From NCBI RefSeq assembly GCF_000003815.2, contig NC_049992.1, positions 16,519,231-16,581,507 on the forward strand: a DNA stretch of 62,277 nucleotides, written 5' to 3'. The notes under the pieces are model-generated. The model saw only the letters and a program-made list of their open reading frames with translations, was not told the DNA's origin and did not search any database. The position numbers and the translations under genes were made by a program. Each line of letters starts with the position of its first letter. Positions within the stretch are counted from its first letter, which is position 1. Source of the DNA: Branchiostoma floridae (taxonomy: Eukaryota > Chordata > Leptocardii > Amphioxiformes > Branchiostomatidae). Shown piece after piece: positions 12,401 to 21,158 of this stretch.

Positions 12401-15400
12401 GCGTTGGCATGGTGAGCAAACAAAGTCATGGTAATACGTAACATGATTGGCTGATAGCTTCCCAGCGGCCTTTGCGAGACAGCTTCCGACAAAATGAAGC
12501 CCAAGGAAGGCCTGTTCTCTGATTGGTTGACAGCTTGTTTGTGGCGACAATCATAATACCCGTAGGTAGGCCCTGGGACAGCAGGGCCCCATAAGGTAGT
12601 GCCGTTGGGGACCGGGCGTTAGGAGGATGTCAGACCCCAAAAAGCGCTCACTCCTACAGCCGGGTTGGCAGGGAAGCCTCCCGAAGTGAGAGAACTTTTT
12701 GTTCTGTGTGTGAGAGAGAATTTTAGCGTTGTGTGTCGGAAAAAGATTGATTGTCAAAACAATATCTTTAATATTTGGTATAAGTGATTGTTATTGTATA
12801 GTGTATATCGTTACAAACTGAAAAAAATGCCAGTGATTATTTTGCGTTTTTAGTAAAAAATACTAAAAGAAGTTGTTCTTTCACTACTCCAAAAGCGCTC
12901 TCACATCGACAAAAGTTCGCACTCACTCAGACCAAAAAAAGCGCTCACTCCTACAGCCGGGTTGGAAGGGAAGCCTCCCGAAGTGAGAGAACTTTTTGTT
13001 CTGTGTGTGAGAGAGAATTTTAGCGTTGTGTGTCGGAGAAAGATTGATTGTCAAAACAATGTCTTTAATATTTGGTATAAGTGATTGTTATTGTATAGTG
13101 TATATCGTTACAAACTGAAAAAAATGTCTGTTTATTTTGAGTTTTAAGTAAAAAAATACTAAAAGAAGTTGTTCTTTCACTACTCCAAAAGCGCTCTCAC
13201 ATCGACAAAAGTTCGCACTCACTCAGACCCCAAAAATCGCTCACTCCTACAGCCGCGTTGGAAGGGAAGCCTCCCGAAGTGAGAGAACTTTTTGTTCTGT
13301 GTGTGAGAGAGAATTTCAGCGTTGTGTGTCGGAAAAAGATTGATTGTCAAGACAATATTTTTAGTATTTGGTATAAGTGATTGTTATTGTATAGTGTATA
13401 TCGTTACAAACTAGACAAAATGTCAGTGTTTATTTTTAGTTTTAAGTAAAAAATACTAAAAGAAGTTGTTCTTTCACTACTCCAAAAGCGGTCTCACATC
13501 GACAAAAGTTCGCACTCACTCAGACGAAAAAATCGCTCACTCCTACAGCCGGGTTGGCAGGGAAAGCCTCCCGAAGTGAGAGAACTTTTTGTGCTGTGTG
13601 TGAGAGAGAATTCTAGTGTTTGTGTGTCGGAATAAAAATGTCTGCTGTATCAAAGAATTGTTTGTCTTTGGAAAGAATAATTCGATATGTGTTTGAGAGT
13701 TGATTTCTGCAAGTGTTTGAGACAAAAAATTGCACATTTGTTGACGCGCCATATTCTCGTGGTGTCTGCACTATGTGAAGAATGCAATCAACCCCCAAAA
13801 CTTTAAAGTCGCCGTACTTATACATCCGAACAAGGATCTTTTAAACAGTTCTCTTCAGGGACGGATTTTTTTCCACCTTAAGCTTTCTTACCATGGGGGT
13901 CTGACTTGCAGAAACTTCTTGCTGTGTATGTGAAAAAAAATCAGCCTCAGTTTTGGATAATATTTGTTTTGACAGATATTATGTATGACTGCACGAACGA
14001 TCGGAAAGAGAATCTAAGAAAGATATCGAGCGTGCAAGTTTAAGTCGGTGAAGGACAACTTATATGACATGTGTGCGTGCATTCTATGAATCCAGAGACA
14101 TTCCAGCTACGGTATATTTCAAATACATGTCTCTATGGGAAAAGGGCAAATCATATAAACTATATAACAGGTCAAAAGTCAAAGTCATGCTGGCCATTGT
14201 ATCATTAATGCTGAAATAGAAATGGATTTGAATAAAGGTCACGGTATTCACTTAAAGAATATAATAGCCTCTATATTGAAGAATAAAGTACATGTTGAAC
14301 CGAGAAACCGTCTGTATATGCTTGCATTTATAACATTTGTGAAGAATGATATAGGACAACACATGGTAAAAAAATCACCTTTTGAAAATCTGTGACTGTG
14401 TGCGAAGTTTTTCAACTTTGGAGTGGGAGAGAAAAATCTGTCGATGTGTGCGACCTTTTCTAACGGTTGTGTGAGAGAGAAAAATCTGTCAATGTGTGCG
14501 ACCTTTTTCCACTGTTGTGTGAGAGAGAAAAATCTGTCTGTGTGTGAGACCTTTTTCAACCCTTCTGTGTGAGAGAAAATTCGTTCTATGTATACGTTTA
14601 ATTTTGCAACACTTGGCCCCCAATACCCATGCTCTTCCTCTACTGTACAGCAGTGTTCATGTACCAACCCATCTACCAGCTCTACCTCTTCAGTGTGGTA
14701 GCGAACGACACCTCCCCGTACTGGAAGCAGGACTACTGTGACCCAAACATGACGTACTTCAACGAGTCCGATCCGGACTACCTCGATGACAAATGGCTGA
14801 CAGACGGTAAGGTAGTCAGAAGTTGCATTTCATATTGAATGTACTGGTCATCTCATTGGACTGCGCCATATTGCACTAGGAAATTGCACCAACTTTGCGA
14901 ATTTATGCCAGTTTTCCTTTGCGTTCACACTGACCTTGCGATGCATTTGCACATGAAAGGGAACGATACTGGGAATCGCAGTGTTGCCGCTGAGTTAAAA
15001 ACAAAGTACAACGATTGAAAATGCATCAAAAGAGATTTGCAGCGACCATAAACAGCTTCATCGAGTTGCATTGCCTCTAATATTATTTTTGTAAGCGGAA
15101 ATACAGCACAGGTACATACCACTGCGATGAAACTATGTTGTTCATGTGCATAATGAAGCTACAATTGCACATTTTGGTACTCGTTGTCCGTATAGTTACT
15201 AAGAAAATGATTTTTTTTTATCAGGTAAAAACACCAGTCCCTGTTACCAAGGTGCATCTACCTGTACAGGCAGAGAAATATGTCTGTGTTGTTGTCTTTT
15301 CAAAGAGTGACGAGAGGTTCCTAGTGCCGAATACTATCCACTTATGTGTGTGGACGGAGTTCAGTACTAAGGACAGCACCAAAAGACGGAATATACTTGA

Positions 15401-18400
15401 TCAGTTTTATCAAGCTCCTTGATCAGTGGCAATATCATATAAAGCGACAATACATGGAAACTACGCCATTTTCTAGCAAGGACATGTTCACAGGAAAAAT
15501 TGCGCCGTTTTTAGAAGTTATTGTTGATCAAAAGTAAACTAGAAAGGCAACATTTTCGAGAAAATGCAGGGTGTTTTCCTCGTAGCCTTTGCTAATTTAC
15601 TAATATCTAACCTAGGCTCCGATTGGCTACTGACAGAATAAGAAAAACACAGGAAAAACAATATGTTTTTCCAACCGGAGAAAACATAAATATGGTTACA
15701 GATTTCCTTTTCTTGGTATTAAACAATTAACATTCATTGAAATTATTGGGTACCAAACTGTAGAGGTAACAAAATGGGACACGATCATCACCCTGACGGG
15801 CTCGGTACCGGGGCTGTTCACGGCCGTCATCCTCGGCACCATGTCCGACCAGCTCGGCAGGAAGATCAACCTGGTCCTCAGCTGTGTGGCGGGGATCCTA
15901 CAGGCCGGGCTGGGGCTCCTCATTGTCTTCTTACAACTACCTGTCTGGGCGTTCATCCCAGGTAACTTTAGTGTGTGTGTCTGGACATGGAACTTAGCGT
16001 CATTGTGCATGCCCTTTAAGATAAGTGTAACCGTCTTTGTGCATCGGAAGGTCCCTGAACTTCGACAGTGCCCATATATAACTTCGAAAGAATTTTCATT
16101 TTTCATATTCGACTAAATAGTATACAGAAGTGAGACATGTTTGTTTTTACCCAATGCTAAATGAAAACAGTGAAAAACATACAGGAAACCCCGGGCCCCC
16201 TGAATAACTCCACATAGGATTGTTGTCTGAATGAGCAGTGTTTATAGTTTGCGTTTAAAATTAGGGAATTCACCGAAACTTAAGTACTCTTTTCATTGAC
16301 ATTTCTCACCATATTACACGAGTCGCATACAAACTTTAAAAGCTTTAAGATATTAAGTATCCGCTTATTTTTAAAACATTTTAGCGATGCCTTAATTAAT
16401 ATAAACATTGTCGGGTACTCAATATAGCCGCTCTTTATTACAGGAAGTATCATCGCGGGTATTTCCGGGGGTGGTGGGGTATTTTTCGGCGCTTGCTATT
16501 CCTACGTCGTCGACATCTCCCAGTCTGAAAGAGAGACAACTATCCGAATCGCCATCTTGGACACCACGATTGGCCTGGCCAGCGTAGTGGGAACTGTTGT
16601 CGCGGGAGTCGTCCTCACAACCGCCGGGTTCCCAGACGGCGTCCGCGGCCCCTTCGTCTTCCTCTTCGCCGCATACGTCGTCTGCATGCTCTACGCCATC
16701 TTCTGTCTGAGAGAGACGCGGCCGACGGATTGGAAGAACGTCCAGCTCTTCTCAAAAGGGTATCTCACCGCCGCTGTCAAACTGCTAAGAAAGAAGCAGG
16801 TGTCTCTGTACGGTAGAGTGACGGACGGGTGGAACAAGCGGCTCATACTATTCCTGTTGGCGGGTGCGTTTTACTTCGCGCAGGCGGACGGTGCGGTGAG
16901 CTTCCCGGTCTTCCTTACCTCCGCCCCGCCGTTCTGTTGGACGCCTCTGCAGACAGGCATCCTACAAGGCGCCCTGTCAGCCTGCGGTCTGACGTCACTG
17001 TTCGGTATCCTCATCCTGCAGAGATGCCTCTCCTACCCAGTCATGACACAGGTATAGTTAGCTTCGTTCCCTTTGTTTGAACGCTTCATTCTGTTCATAA
17101 GCTAACATTCAATCCACCGCGCATGATAAAGTTGCGTATGTTATGAAGTAAAAGTCCCTTCGATGAATGATAACGTTAAGCGCGTGATATAGTTACATGT
17201 GTCAGAATGCAAGCTTGAAGCATAAATTCTGAAGATATTTCCACACGTGTGATATGATCGTCAATGGAAATTGACACACAAATCTTTGTAAACACATCAG
17301 TGTATTGGAATCCAACAGTAATGTTTTCATAGGCGCGTATTTTCTGGGTAAAAGCATAAGAGATATTTTGACGGGAAAATTTTTGCTCATACGTGTTCAC
17401 AGATCGGTATTGTGTCTTGCTTGCTGGTGTTGGTGCTGACGGCCGTGTCAAGTTTGTGCCCAGACTACAACCTGGCTCTCTACATGAGTAAGTCTGTCCG
17501 CTAAATGGTTCTTATACGTAGGAAAACATATTAAAGAATGCCTAGACGCTAGAAATCCCTCCAATGATTGTAAAAGAGCATTTTCATCCCAGAATATCAG
17601 CCGGGAAGGAATAATAATACAAGTAGATTAGCCTTATAGAACTGTAACATTAGTTATGTATCAGTAGATGTTGTGCTTTGTATGTATATGTACCTTGTAC
17701 AATTGCTGTGCAATAAAGTTATTATGACGTGCCAATTGCAATGTGATTGGATCTATAGACTGCCAAAGTATATAATCTCAACCCAAACAACAATAGACTA
17801 TTTCTGTCCCCTGAAAAATTTTGTAAGGTGATAGAAGTACGTACGTTGCCATTTATTTCATGTATCTTTTGCAATTGTTATGAAGATAGACAAGACAATT
17901 TTTTCCCTTCCTCCGCTCTGCAGCCCCCGTTCTTGGAGCGTTCATCACCATGCCCCAGTCACTGATCTCTGCTGCTCTGTCTCTCATGGTCGGACCAAAC
18001 GATCAAGGTATTTATTAATAGATATATATATGCAGTCTTCCAGTGTGTCATGATACACTGAGAACAGTATATGAGGAAATTGTTCAAAGCCTCCGTGAAC
18101 ACTCCATTTTTCAGCTACCGCAAAGTTAAATATGAACTTCTATGCATTTACAGTTAGTTGAATAGTTGTGTTTTAGTTATCATTTCTCCCACACTATCCT
18201 TGTTCTTTTTCCAGGATCGCTGTTTGCATTGATCCAGTTTACACAGGGTGCCATGACTACAGTGACTACTCCATTCTTAAACTACATCTGGGCCATTACC
18301 TCCATGGGTATCATGCCAGGGTTTGTCCAACTGCTGTCCGCTCTATTAGTGGGAGTAGCGTCTGCTATGATTGGGTAAGAGTCTAGTTATTTGTTGCATA

Positions 18401-19662
18401 CATTTAGTACATAAAAAGTATCACCTGACCTGTCAAATTTAAAGATATCTCACAGTACTCAAAGACAGGTTTTGCCTTGGTATGTAGTGTATGTTCCAAA
18501 AGCATTTTGCCTCACTGACATGTTCCTTATTCTTACAAAAAAGCAAACACACACTTTAAATTTCTTTAGGTGTTAAGGAGGGGAACATTTCTGTTACTTC
18601 TCCCTCAATGGATTCTTACTTTTAATTGGTATGTTACAATTCATTGCATAGTTTTTGACCCGTACGTTTGGTCTAAAAAACGTACTGATCGCTTCTTTGA
18701 ATTTTCAAAGGGAAGCACTGAATTTTCCGAGGGATGTCCCTGTGGCCAAACTGGTAGCAGCCTCACAGTAGAGCTCATGGTTCCGATTAGGTCTAATGGG
18801 AAGACCCTGGATTAAGTCCCAGGTTCAGGGCATCTCAGTATGGTTGGTTGCACTGTCTTCCAAAAGCAACATAAAATGGGGGTTCTAGGTTTGAGTAGGT
18901 GTCTCATACATAGTGGTGCGTACCTAAAGCCAGGACTTGGAATTGGACCTAAAACGTTTAGGTCCAAGTCCAAAAAAACCCTGAATGTCCGGAGCCAAGT
19001 CCGGACTTGCAAAAAGCAATCTGTCACTTACATTCTCTTTTTTTGTTCTAAACCATTTAAAACCTTCCATAGACAGTGAAATTTGCACTGAGACAAAAAA
19101 CTTTTCGTGTTTACACTGGCTGTATATGATTTGCATGTATTTTTCACATTGCATTTCAATTCATAACATGCAATTTCATATGCACCATCCCCCCTCCCTC
19201 TCAAAAAAAAATTTCTAGTGCACATAATATGCAATGATGGGTTCAGGTCCGGACTTAAAGTCCGAACCTGAACCTGAACTGCTGGACTTGAATTCGGACC
19301 TGAACCTGAATATGAGTTTAGGTACGCACCACTTCTCATACACATTCAAGGGAAAGGGCTAGCAACCCCTCCCTGTATAAATGTGTTACTAGGCACTAGC
19401 AGTCCACAATGTTGTGCTGCTGCAGTGGTCTGGACTCTCAGCAGCTGCAATCAGTCTTTACTAGGCACTACAAGGTGAAAAACAACAACCTAAATTTTCC
19501 TATTCTCCCTCTCTACACCTCAGACTTGTTCAGTACTGGGACTGGCGGTCCCCAGCAGGGTACCAGCTGGTTCCTGCTGTAGAGAACACGGAGGACTCGG
19601 AGGGCCGCATCAACGCTGATGCTGACGATTTCCTGAGGGGATACAACCCCGCAATTGTTTAA
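3302..19662 (+). CDS. SLC46-type MFS transporter gene, exon 1 split by an 11-kb insertion
   Basis: This is a proton-coupled solute carrier-like membrane protein of the major facilitator superfamily, closest in style to SLC46 (folate transporter group). Exons by GT-AG and phase: 3302-3469 + 14632-14806 (one exon before insertion), 15225-15251, 15764-15961, 16444-17051, 17403-17487, 17924-18007, 18215-18374, 19524-19662. They total 1644 bases, 547 aa plus TAA. The N-terminus is very acidic (Asp/Glu-rich, residues ~14-45). The MFS loop 2-3 signature GTMSDQLGRK sits near residues 148-157. Many hydrophobic segments follow, and the C-terminal tail is acidic. As assembled, the reading frame runs into the foldback element after residue 56, so this allele cannot make the full protein unless the element is removed. 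The family is fairly sure; the substrate is unknown. Confidence 0.88.
3464..3469 (+). repeat. Target-site duplication, left copy (CCCATG)
   Basis: CCCATG directly precedes the element's first base (3470) and recurs directly after its last base (14626-14631). Confidence 0.9.
3470..4060 (+). repeat. Left terminal inverted repeat
   Basis: Bases 3470-3556 mirror 14540-14625. From about 3557 the left end mirrors the right end again, from about 14036 down to 13540. It therefore lacks about 500 bp present on the right. Unique terminal sequence gives way to the tandem units near 4060. Confidence 0.85.
4060..6508 (+). repeat. Left arm: about nine ~291-bp tandem units
   Basis: The anchor TCGATGTGAGAGCG recurs at 4091, 4382, 4673, 4962, 5255, 5547, 5846, 6142 and 6439, a spacing of 289-299. 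Three unit subtypes follow in order: several of type A (CCTCGACAATC...), one of type B, then type C (TTTTAGTATTTTTTAC...). Each unit also carries CTCTCAC and AGAACAAAAAGTTCT motifs. Open frames here are repeats of chance frames, not genes. Confidence 0.92.
5563..5797. other. Assembly gap (235 N)
   Basis: The gap lies inside the left array. Its length fits the missing part of one unit. Confidence 0.99.
6509..6918 (-). mobile_element. LINE reverse-transcriptase fragment at the palindrome centre
   Basis: The minus-strand frame encodes QQGLQTS...NYCESWKLNVYLKKTKVIVFTKGG, YLGIVVNSAGTF, KGLRALYGINQSLGKA and PILLYGSEIWG. This matches the region just after the catalytic YADD in the LINE at 50.1-53.7 kb. 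Both ends run directly into array units, so the fragment lies exactly where the tandem units change orientation. It is a relic, lacking the catalytic motif. Confidence 0.85.
8241..8340. other. Assembly gap (100 N)
   Basis: The gap has a round length, which usually means unknown size. It lies in the right array. Confidence 0.99.
9646..10095. other. Non-array insert carrying a tRNA-like sequence
   Basis: The array unit breaks off near 9646 (after gaagtgaaa) and resumes near 10095 (aaatactgaagg). The roughly 450 bp between share nothing visible with the units. A 63-codon frame on the minus strand (9627-9818) is unrecognised and probably chance. The tRNA-like segment lies at the right end of the insert. 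Confidence 0.6.
9981..10050 (-). tRNA. tRNA-like sequence, probably pseudogene or tRNA-derived
   Basis: Read on the minus strand it has a consensus A box (TAGCGCAGTGGG), an anticodon-like stem GCATT/AATGC around a 7-nt loop, and a perfect T-arm (CCCGG-TTCGATT-CCGGG) holding the B box. The acceptor stem pairs poorly (about 4 of 7). The polymerase III promoter boxes survive but the tRNA is probably not functional. The loop would read AAA, which I do not trust. Confidence 0.5.
12262..12629. other. Insert in the right arm with a terminal hairpin
   Basis: About 370 bp of non-array sequence interrupt a unit, with cagacccca of the unit repeated at both edges (about 12250 and 12631). Near the left edge is a 14-bp hairpin (cagagtaccgtcag / ctgactgtactctg) with a 10-nt loop. 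A direct repeat (gttggggatcgggcgtt / gttggggaccgggcgtt) lies at about 12395 and 12604. Family unknown. Confidence 0.5.
13540..14625 (-). repeat. Right terminal inverted repeat (longer version)
   Basis: It mirrors the left end at 13540-14036 and 14540-14625. The intervening ~500 bp, which include the 48-bp repeats, are absent from the left end. Confidence 0.85.
14385..14580 (-). repeat. 48-bp subterminal tandem repeat, about four copies
   Basis: AATCTGTC starts at 14435, 14483 and 14531, exactly 48 apart, with a degenerate copy before. The units contain GTGTGAGAGAGAAA and TCGATGTGTGCGAC, close to motifs in the 291-bp units. Confidence 0.85.
14626..14631 (+). repeat. Target-site duplication, right copy (CCCATG)
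   Basis: It matches 3464-3469 and is in the transporter's frame: CCC ATG then CTC. Confidence 0.9.
14632..14806 (+). CDS. Transporter exon 1, 3' part
   Basis: It continues residue 57 onward (LFLYCTAVFMYQPIYQLYLF), the first membrane segment, then an extracellular loop with NDTS and NMTY glycosylation-type sites. It ends ACAGACG|gtaagg, phase 1. Confidence 0.88.
14807..15224 (+). other. Transporter intron 1
   Basis: GT-AG intron. Part of it (about 15053-15170) resembles 54725-54835 (tacagcac...ggtacataccactg...atgaaact), so it holds a dispersed repeat. Confidence 0.6.
15225..15251 (+). CDS. Transporter exon 2 (27-bp microexon)
   Basis: It is bounded by tttatcag and CAAG|gtgcat and encodes KNTSPCYQ. 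It is phase 1 on both sides and joins to EVTKWDTII, which fits the Cys-bearing loop before membrane segment 2 in this family. Skipping it would keep the frame, so the call rests on splice sites and family sense. Confidence 0.65.
15764..15961 (+). CDS. Transporter exon 3
   Basis: The acceptor is aactgtag and the donor CCCAG|gtaact, phase 1 at both ends. It encodes membrane segments 2-3 and the MFS signature GTMSDQLGRK. Confidence 0.9.
15962..16443 (+). other. Transporter intron 3
   Basis: Plain AT-rich intron. Nothing else is recognised. Confidence 0.6.
16444..17051 (+). CDS. Transporter exon 4 (largest)
   Basis: It follows ttattacag and ends ACACAG|gtatag, phase 0. It encodes several membrane segments: SIIAGISGGGGVFFG, the SYVVDISQSERETTIRIA loop typical of SLC46 proteins, then GLASVVGTVVAGVVLTTAG, FVFLFAAYVVCMLYAIF and a central loop. 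Confidence 0.92.
17403..17487 (+). CDS. Transporter exon 5
   Basis: The acceptor is gttcacag and the donor CATGA|gtaagt, ending in phase 1. It encodes the hydrophobic segment IGIVSCLLVLVLTAVSSLC. Confidence 0.88.
17924..18007 (+). CDS. Transporter exon 6
   Basis: It is bounded by ctctgcag and CAAG|gtattt. It encodes PVLGAFITMPQSLISAALSL and VGPNDQG, phase 1 to 1. Confidence 0.88.
18215..18374 (+). CDS. Transporter exon 7
   Basis: The acceptor is tttttccag and the donor ATTGG|gtaaga, ending in phase 2. It encodes GSLFALIQFTQGAMTTV, then FVQLLSALLVGVASAMIG, the last membrane segment. Confidence 0.9.
18721..19400 (+). mobile_element. tRNA-derived SINE, split by a DNA transposon
   Basis: The left part (about 18737-18911) and right part (19334-19400) align to an uninterrupted copy at 35262-35460 (GGTAGCAxCCTCACAGT, CTGGTTC, GGAAGxxACxTAAAATG, GGGCTAGCAACCC). 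The head looks like a decayed tRNA with A- and B-box traces. It lies in transporter intron 7. Confidence 0.6.
18912..19333. mobile_element. Non-autonomous DNA transposon with 17-bp inverted ends
   Basis: The termini AGTGGTGCGTACCTAAA (18912-18928) and its exact complement (19317-19333) are flanked by tctcatacat and tctcatacac, a 9-10 bp target duplication. The interior is rich in GGTCCGGACTT-type motifs in both orientations. No coding sequence. Superfamily not assigned. Confidence 0.78.
19524..19662 (+). CDS. Transporter exon 8 (terminal)
   Basis: The acceptor is acacctcag and the stop TAA is at 19660-19662. It encodes a cytosolic acidic tail ending in RGYNPAIV. The phase 2 start matches exon 7. 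Confidence 0.88.
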
Positions 19663-21158
19663 CCCTCTGCTGCTGATCCATTCCTTTGTGAAGGCATAGC
19701 AGAGGCAGGGTTAATATCAGTCAGGATATATGGGATGCCCACTTATTTTTGAATTCATTTAAATGTTTTGTCCACAGAGGTCAGACATCCAGGCTATAAA
19801 CTATGCCAGCAGGTGCTATCTAAAACGTCTGACCATTTACAAAATCATATCCAGTTGCTTGAGTAAATATTATTTGGCATTGACTTAAATGTTGTTTGCA
19901 ATCAGGATGATGACCTTCAATGGACAGATCCTATTTACTAAGTACCCGCCCACTTCCACCAAATCTTAGTACAATGTTAATGTGAATGCAAAGTAAAAAA
20001 TATAATGGTGCAAATGTTTGACTGCCACTCTCTCATTGGTCACACCACTAATTGCCATCGTCTCATTGGTTAAAATGTCAGGTGTGGTGGACATCCAAGA
20101 TCGGTCTATTAGTGAATTCTACATGTAACAAATTAGGTTTTCTAGCTATAGGTACTGTTAATTGAAAGTGGTGTAGCAGGGATTAGAAGTAGTTACTCAT
20201 GATAGTGTTTAGAAGGCAATCGGTGACTTAATTGACTTTTCTACCAAAATCAAACAAAATAGTGTAGCATTTGCAGTAATAATAGTTTCCAAGTTCTAAA
20301 AAAGTACCCAAAACTTGTAGGTACAGTATATGGAAGGAGAAATCAAGCCTGATATGTAATTCCTTTACTGGATTTTTCTAAGAAAAATTAGCAGAGCCAT
20401 CCATGACACTCAGGACATGTATATCTTAGAATAAATATGCCTGGTTCAACTTAAGGTAATACGAATTCTCTTAGAAATTTCTTGGTTGTAACCTCAACTT
20501 AAGTGCAACCTTATACACTAAATGCCGAATATACATATAGTAATAATAATCACTGGGTGTATTTTGCCAGCCAGTATGTATGATTCATCATGAAATAAAT
20601 AGCATAACATTTACTTTTACTTTTACTCTGTAACTGCACCCAAAGCACTCTATATCATTGTTAGATTTCTTACAAATTTCTGTAGCTATGAGAAATTACT
20701 CACACTCGACAGGTGTCTACAAAAGCACAAGGTAAACTTCAAGAAAAAGAAAACAGTACCCAACCCACTTGTGATGGAAATGTTACAAAACCATAAAACC
20801 ATTGAGTAATATGCTAATATTAATTTTTTTCATATGAACGACTTTAGACTCATGATTCTTGACTCGTGATTCTTACAGCAGCGTCTTTTCAACCTGACTT
20901 TAGGCCACACCAATTTTTTTTGTCGGTTCTCAGATTTAAAAAAAAGTCAAAAACCCTTACCTGAAAAAACATAATGATAATGTAGCTGTAGCCTGAGGAC
21001 CAGGTTAGTGTCTTGGTGCACTCAGTTTTATGATATGAATACAGTCATATTTAGGTTTTCCTCCCTACACTCTAGCTTTATGATGTCCTCTTGCTATATT
21101 TGCACTTTTAAGAATCCAAGAACCAAGAAATTAAATTGGTATGGCCTCAAGTAAAGGG
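19663..21158. other. Convergent 3' region of transporter and dehydrogenase
   Basis: No further exon is seen. AATAAA hexamers for the + strand lie at 20430-20435 and 20593-20598 and may end the transporter transcript. Confidence 0.4.

Larger units (their letters stand above)
6919..13540 (-). repeat. Right arm: about twenty tandem units in reverse orientation
   Basis: The anchor CTCTCACATCGAC recurs about every 291-302 bp (for example near 7019, 7312, 7608, 7902, 8192, 8812, 9103, 10140, 10435, 10731, 11028, 11330, 11627, 11926, 12222, 12898, 13196; degenerate or variant near 8523, 9400 and 13492). The unit subtypes C-B-A up to about 9.1 kb mirror the left arm. A long C-only stretch then continues to 13.54 kb with no left counterpart. 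Two insertions interrupt it (9646-10095 and 12262-12629). Confidence 0.9.
3470..14625. mobile_element. 11.16-kb foldback element with tandem-repeat arms
   Basis: The ends are perfect inverted repeats: the left begins TATTGGGGGCCAAGTGTTGC and the right ends with its complement. Identity continues for about 87 bp, then resumes further in. A 6-bp duplication of CCCATG flanks the element. Inside are about nine ~291-bp units in one orientation (4.06-6.5 kb), a 410-bp LINE fragment, then about twenty units in the opposite orientation (6.92-13.54 kb). I find no transposase, integrase or other full-length gene, so it would depend on proteins supplied elsewhere. Structurally it resembles foldback DNA transposons whose long inverted ends are built of tandem repeats. 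A 6-bp duplication alone does not assign a superfamily. Two assembly gaps lie inside, so the true length may differ. Confidence 0.88.

Noticed and set aside
3958-13825. Many 60-100-codon open frames across the array
   Set aside because: The same peptides recur unit by unit on both arms and have no start, splice or family logic; they are frames of the repeat.
3470-14625. The 11-kb block as a natural intron of the transporter
   Set aside because: Ends are TATTGG...CCAATA, not GT-AG. The nearest cryptic pair (CCCAT|GTATTG to TACTGTACAG at 14650) would drop 20 coding bases and shift the frame. The 6-bp duplication fits insertion.
3470-14625. CRISPR array
   Set aside because: Units are ~291 bp, repeats diverge along their whole length, there are no unique spacers, and the window is clearly from an animal.
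3470-14625. Assigning the element to Polinton/Maverick because of the 6-bp duplication
   Set aside because: No polymerase B, integrase or capsid-like frame, and the ends differ from the usual AG...; duplication length alone is weak.
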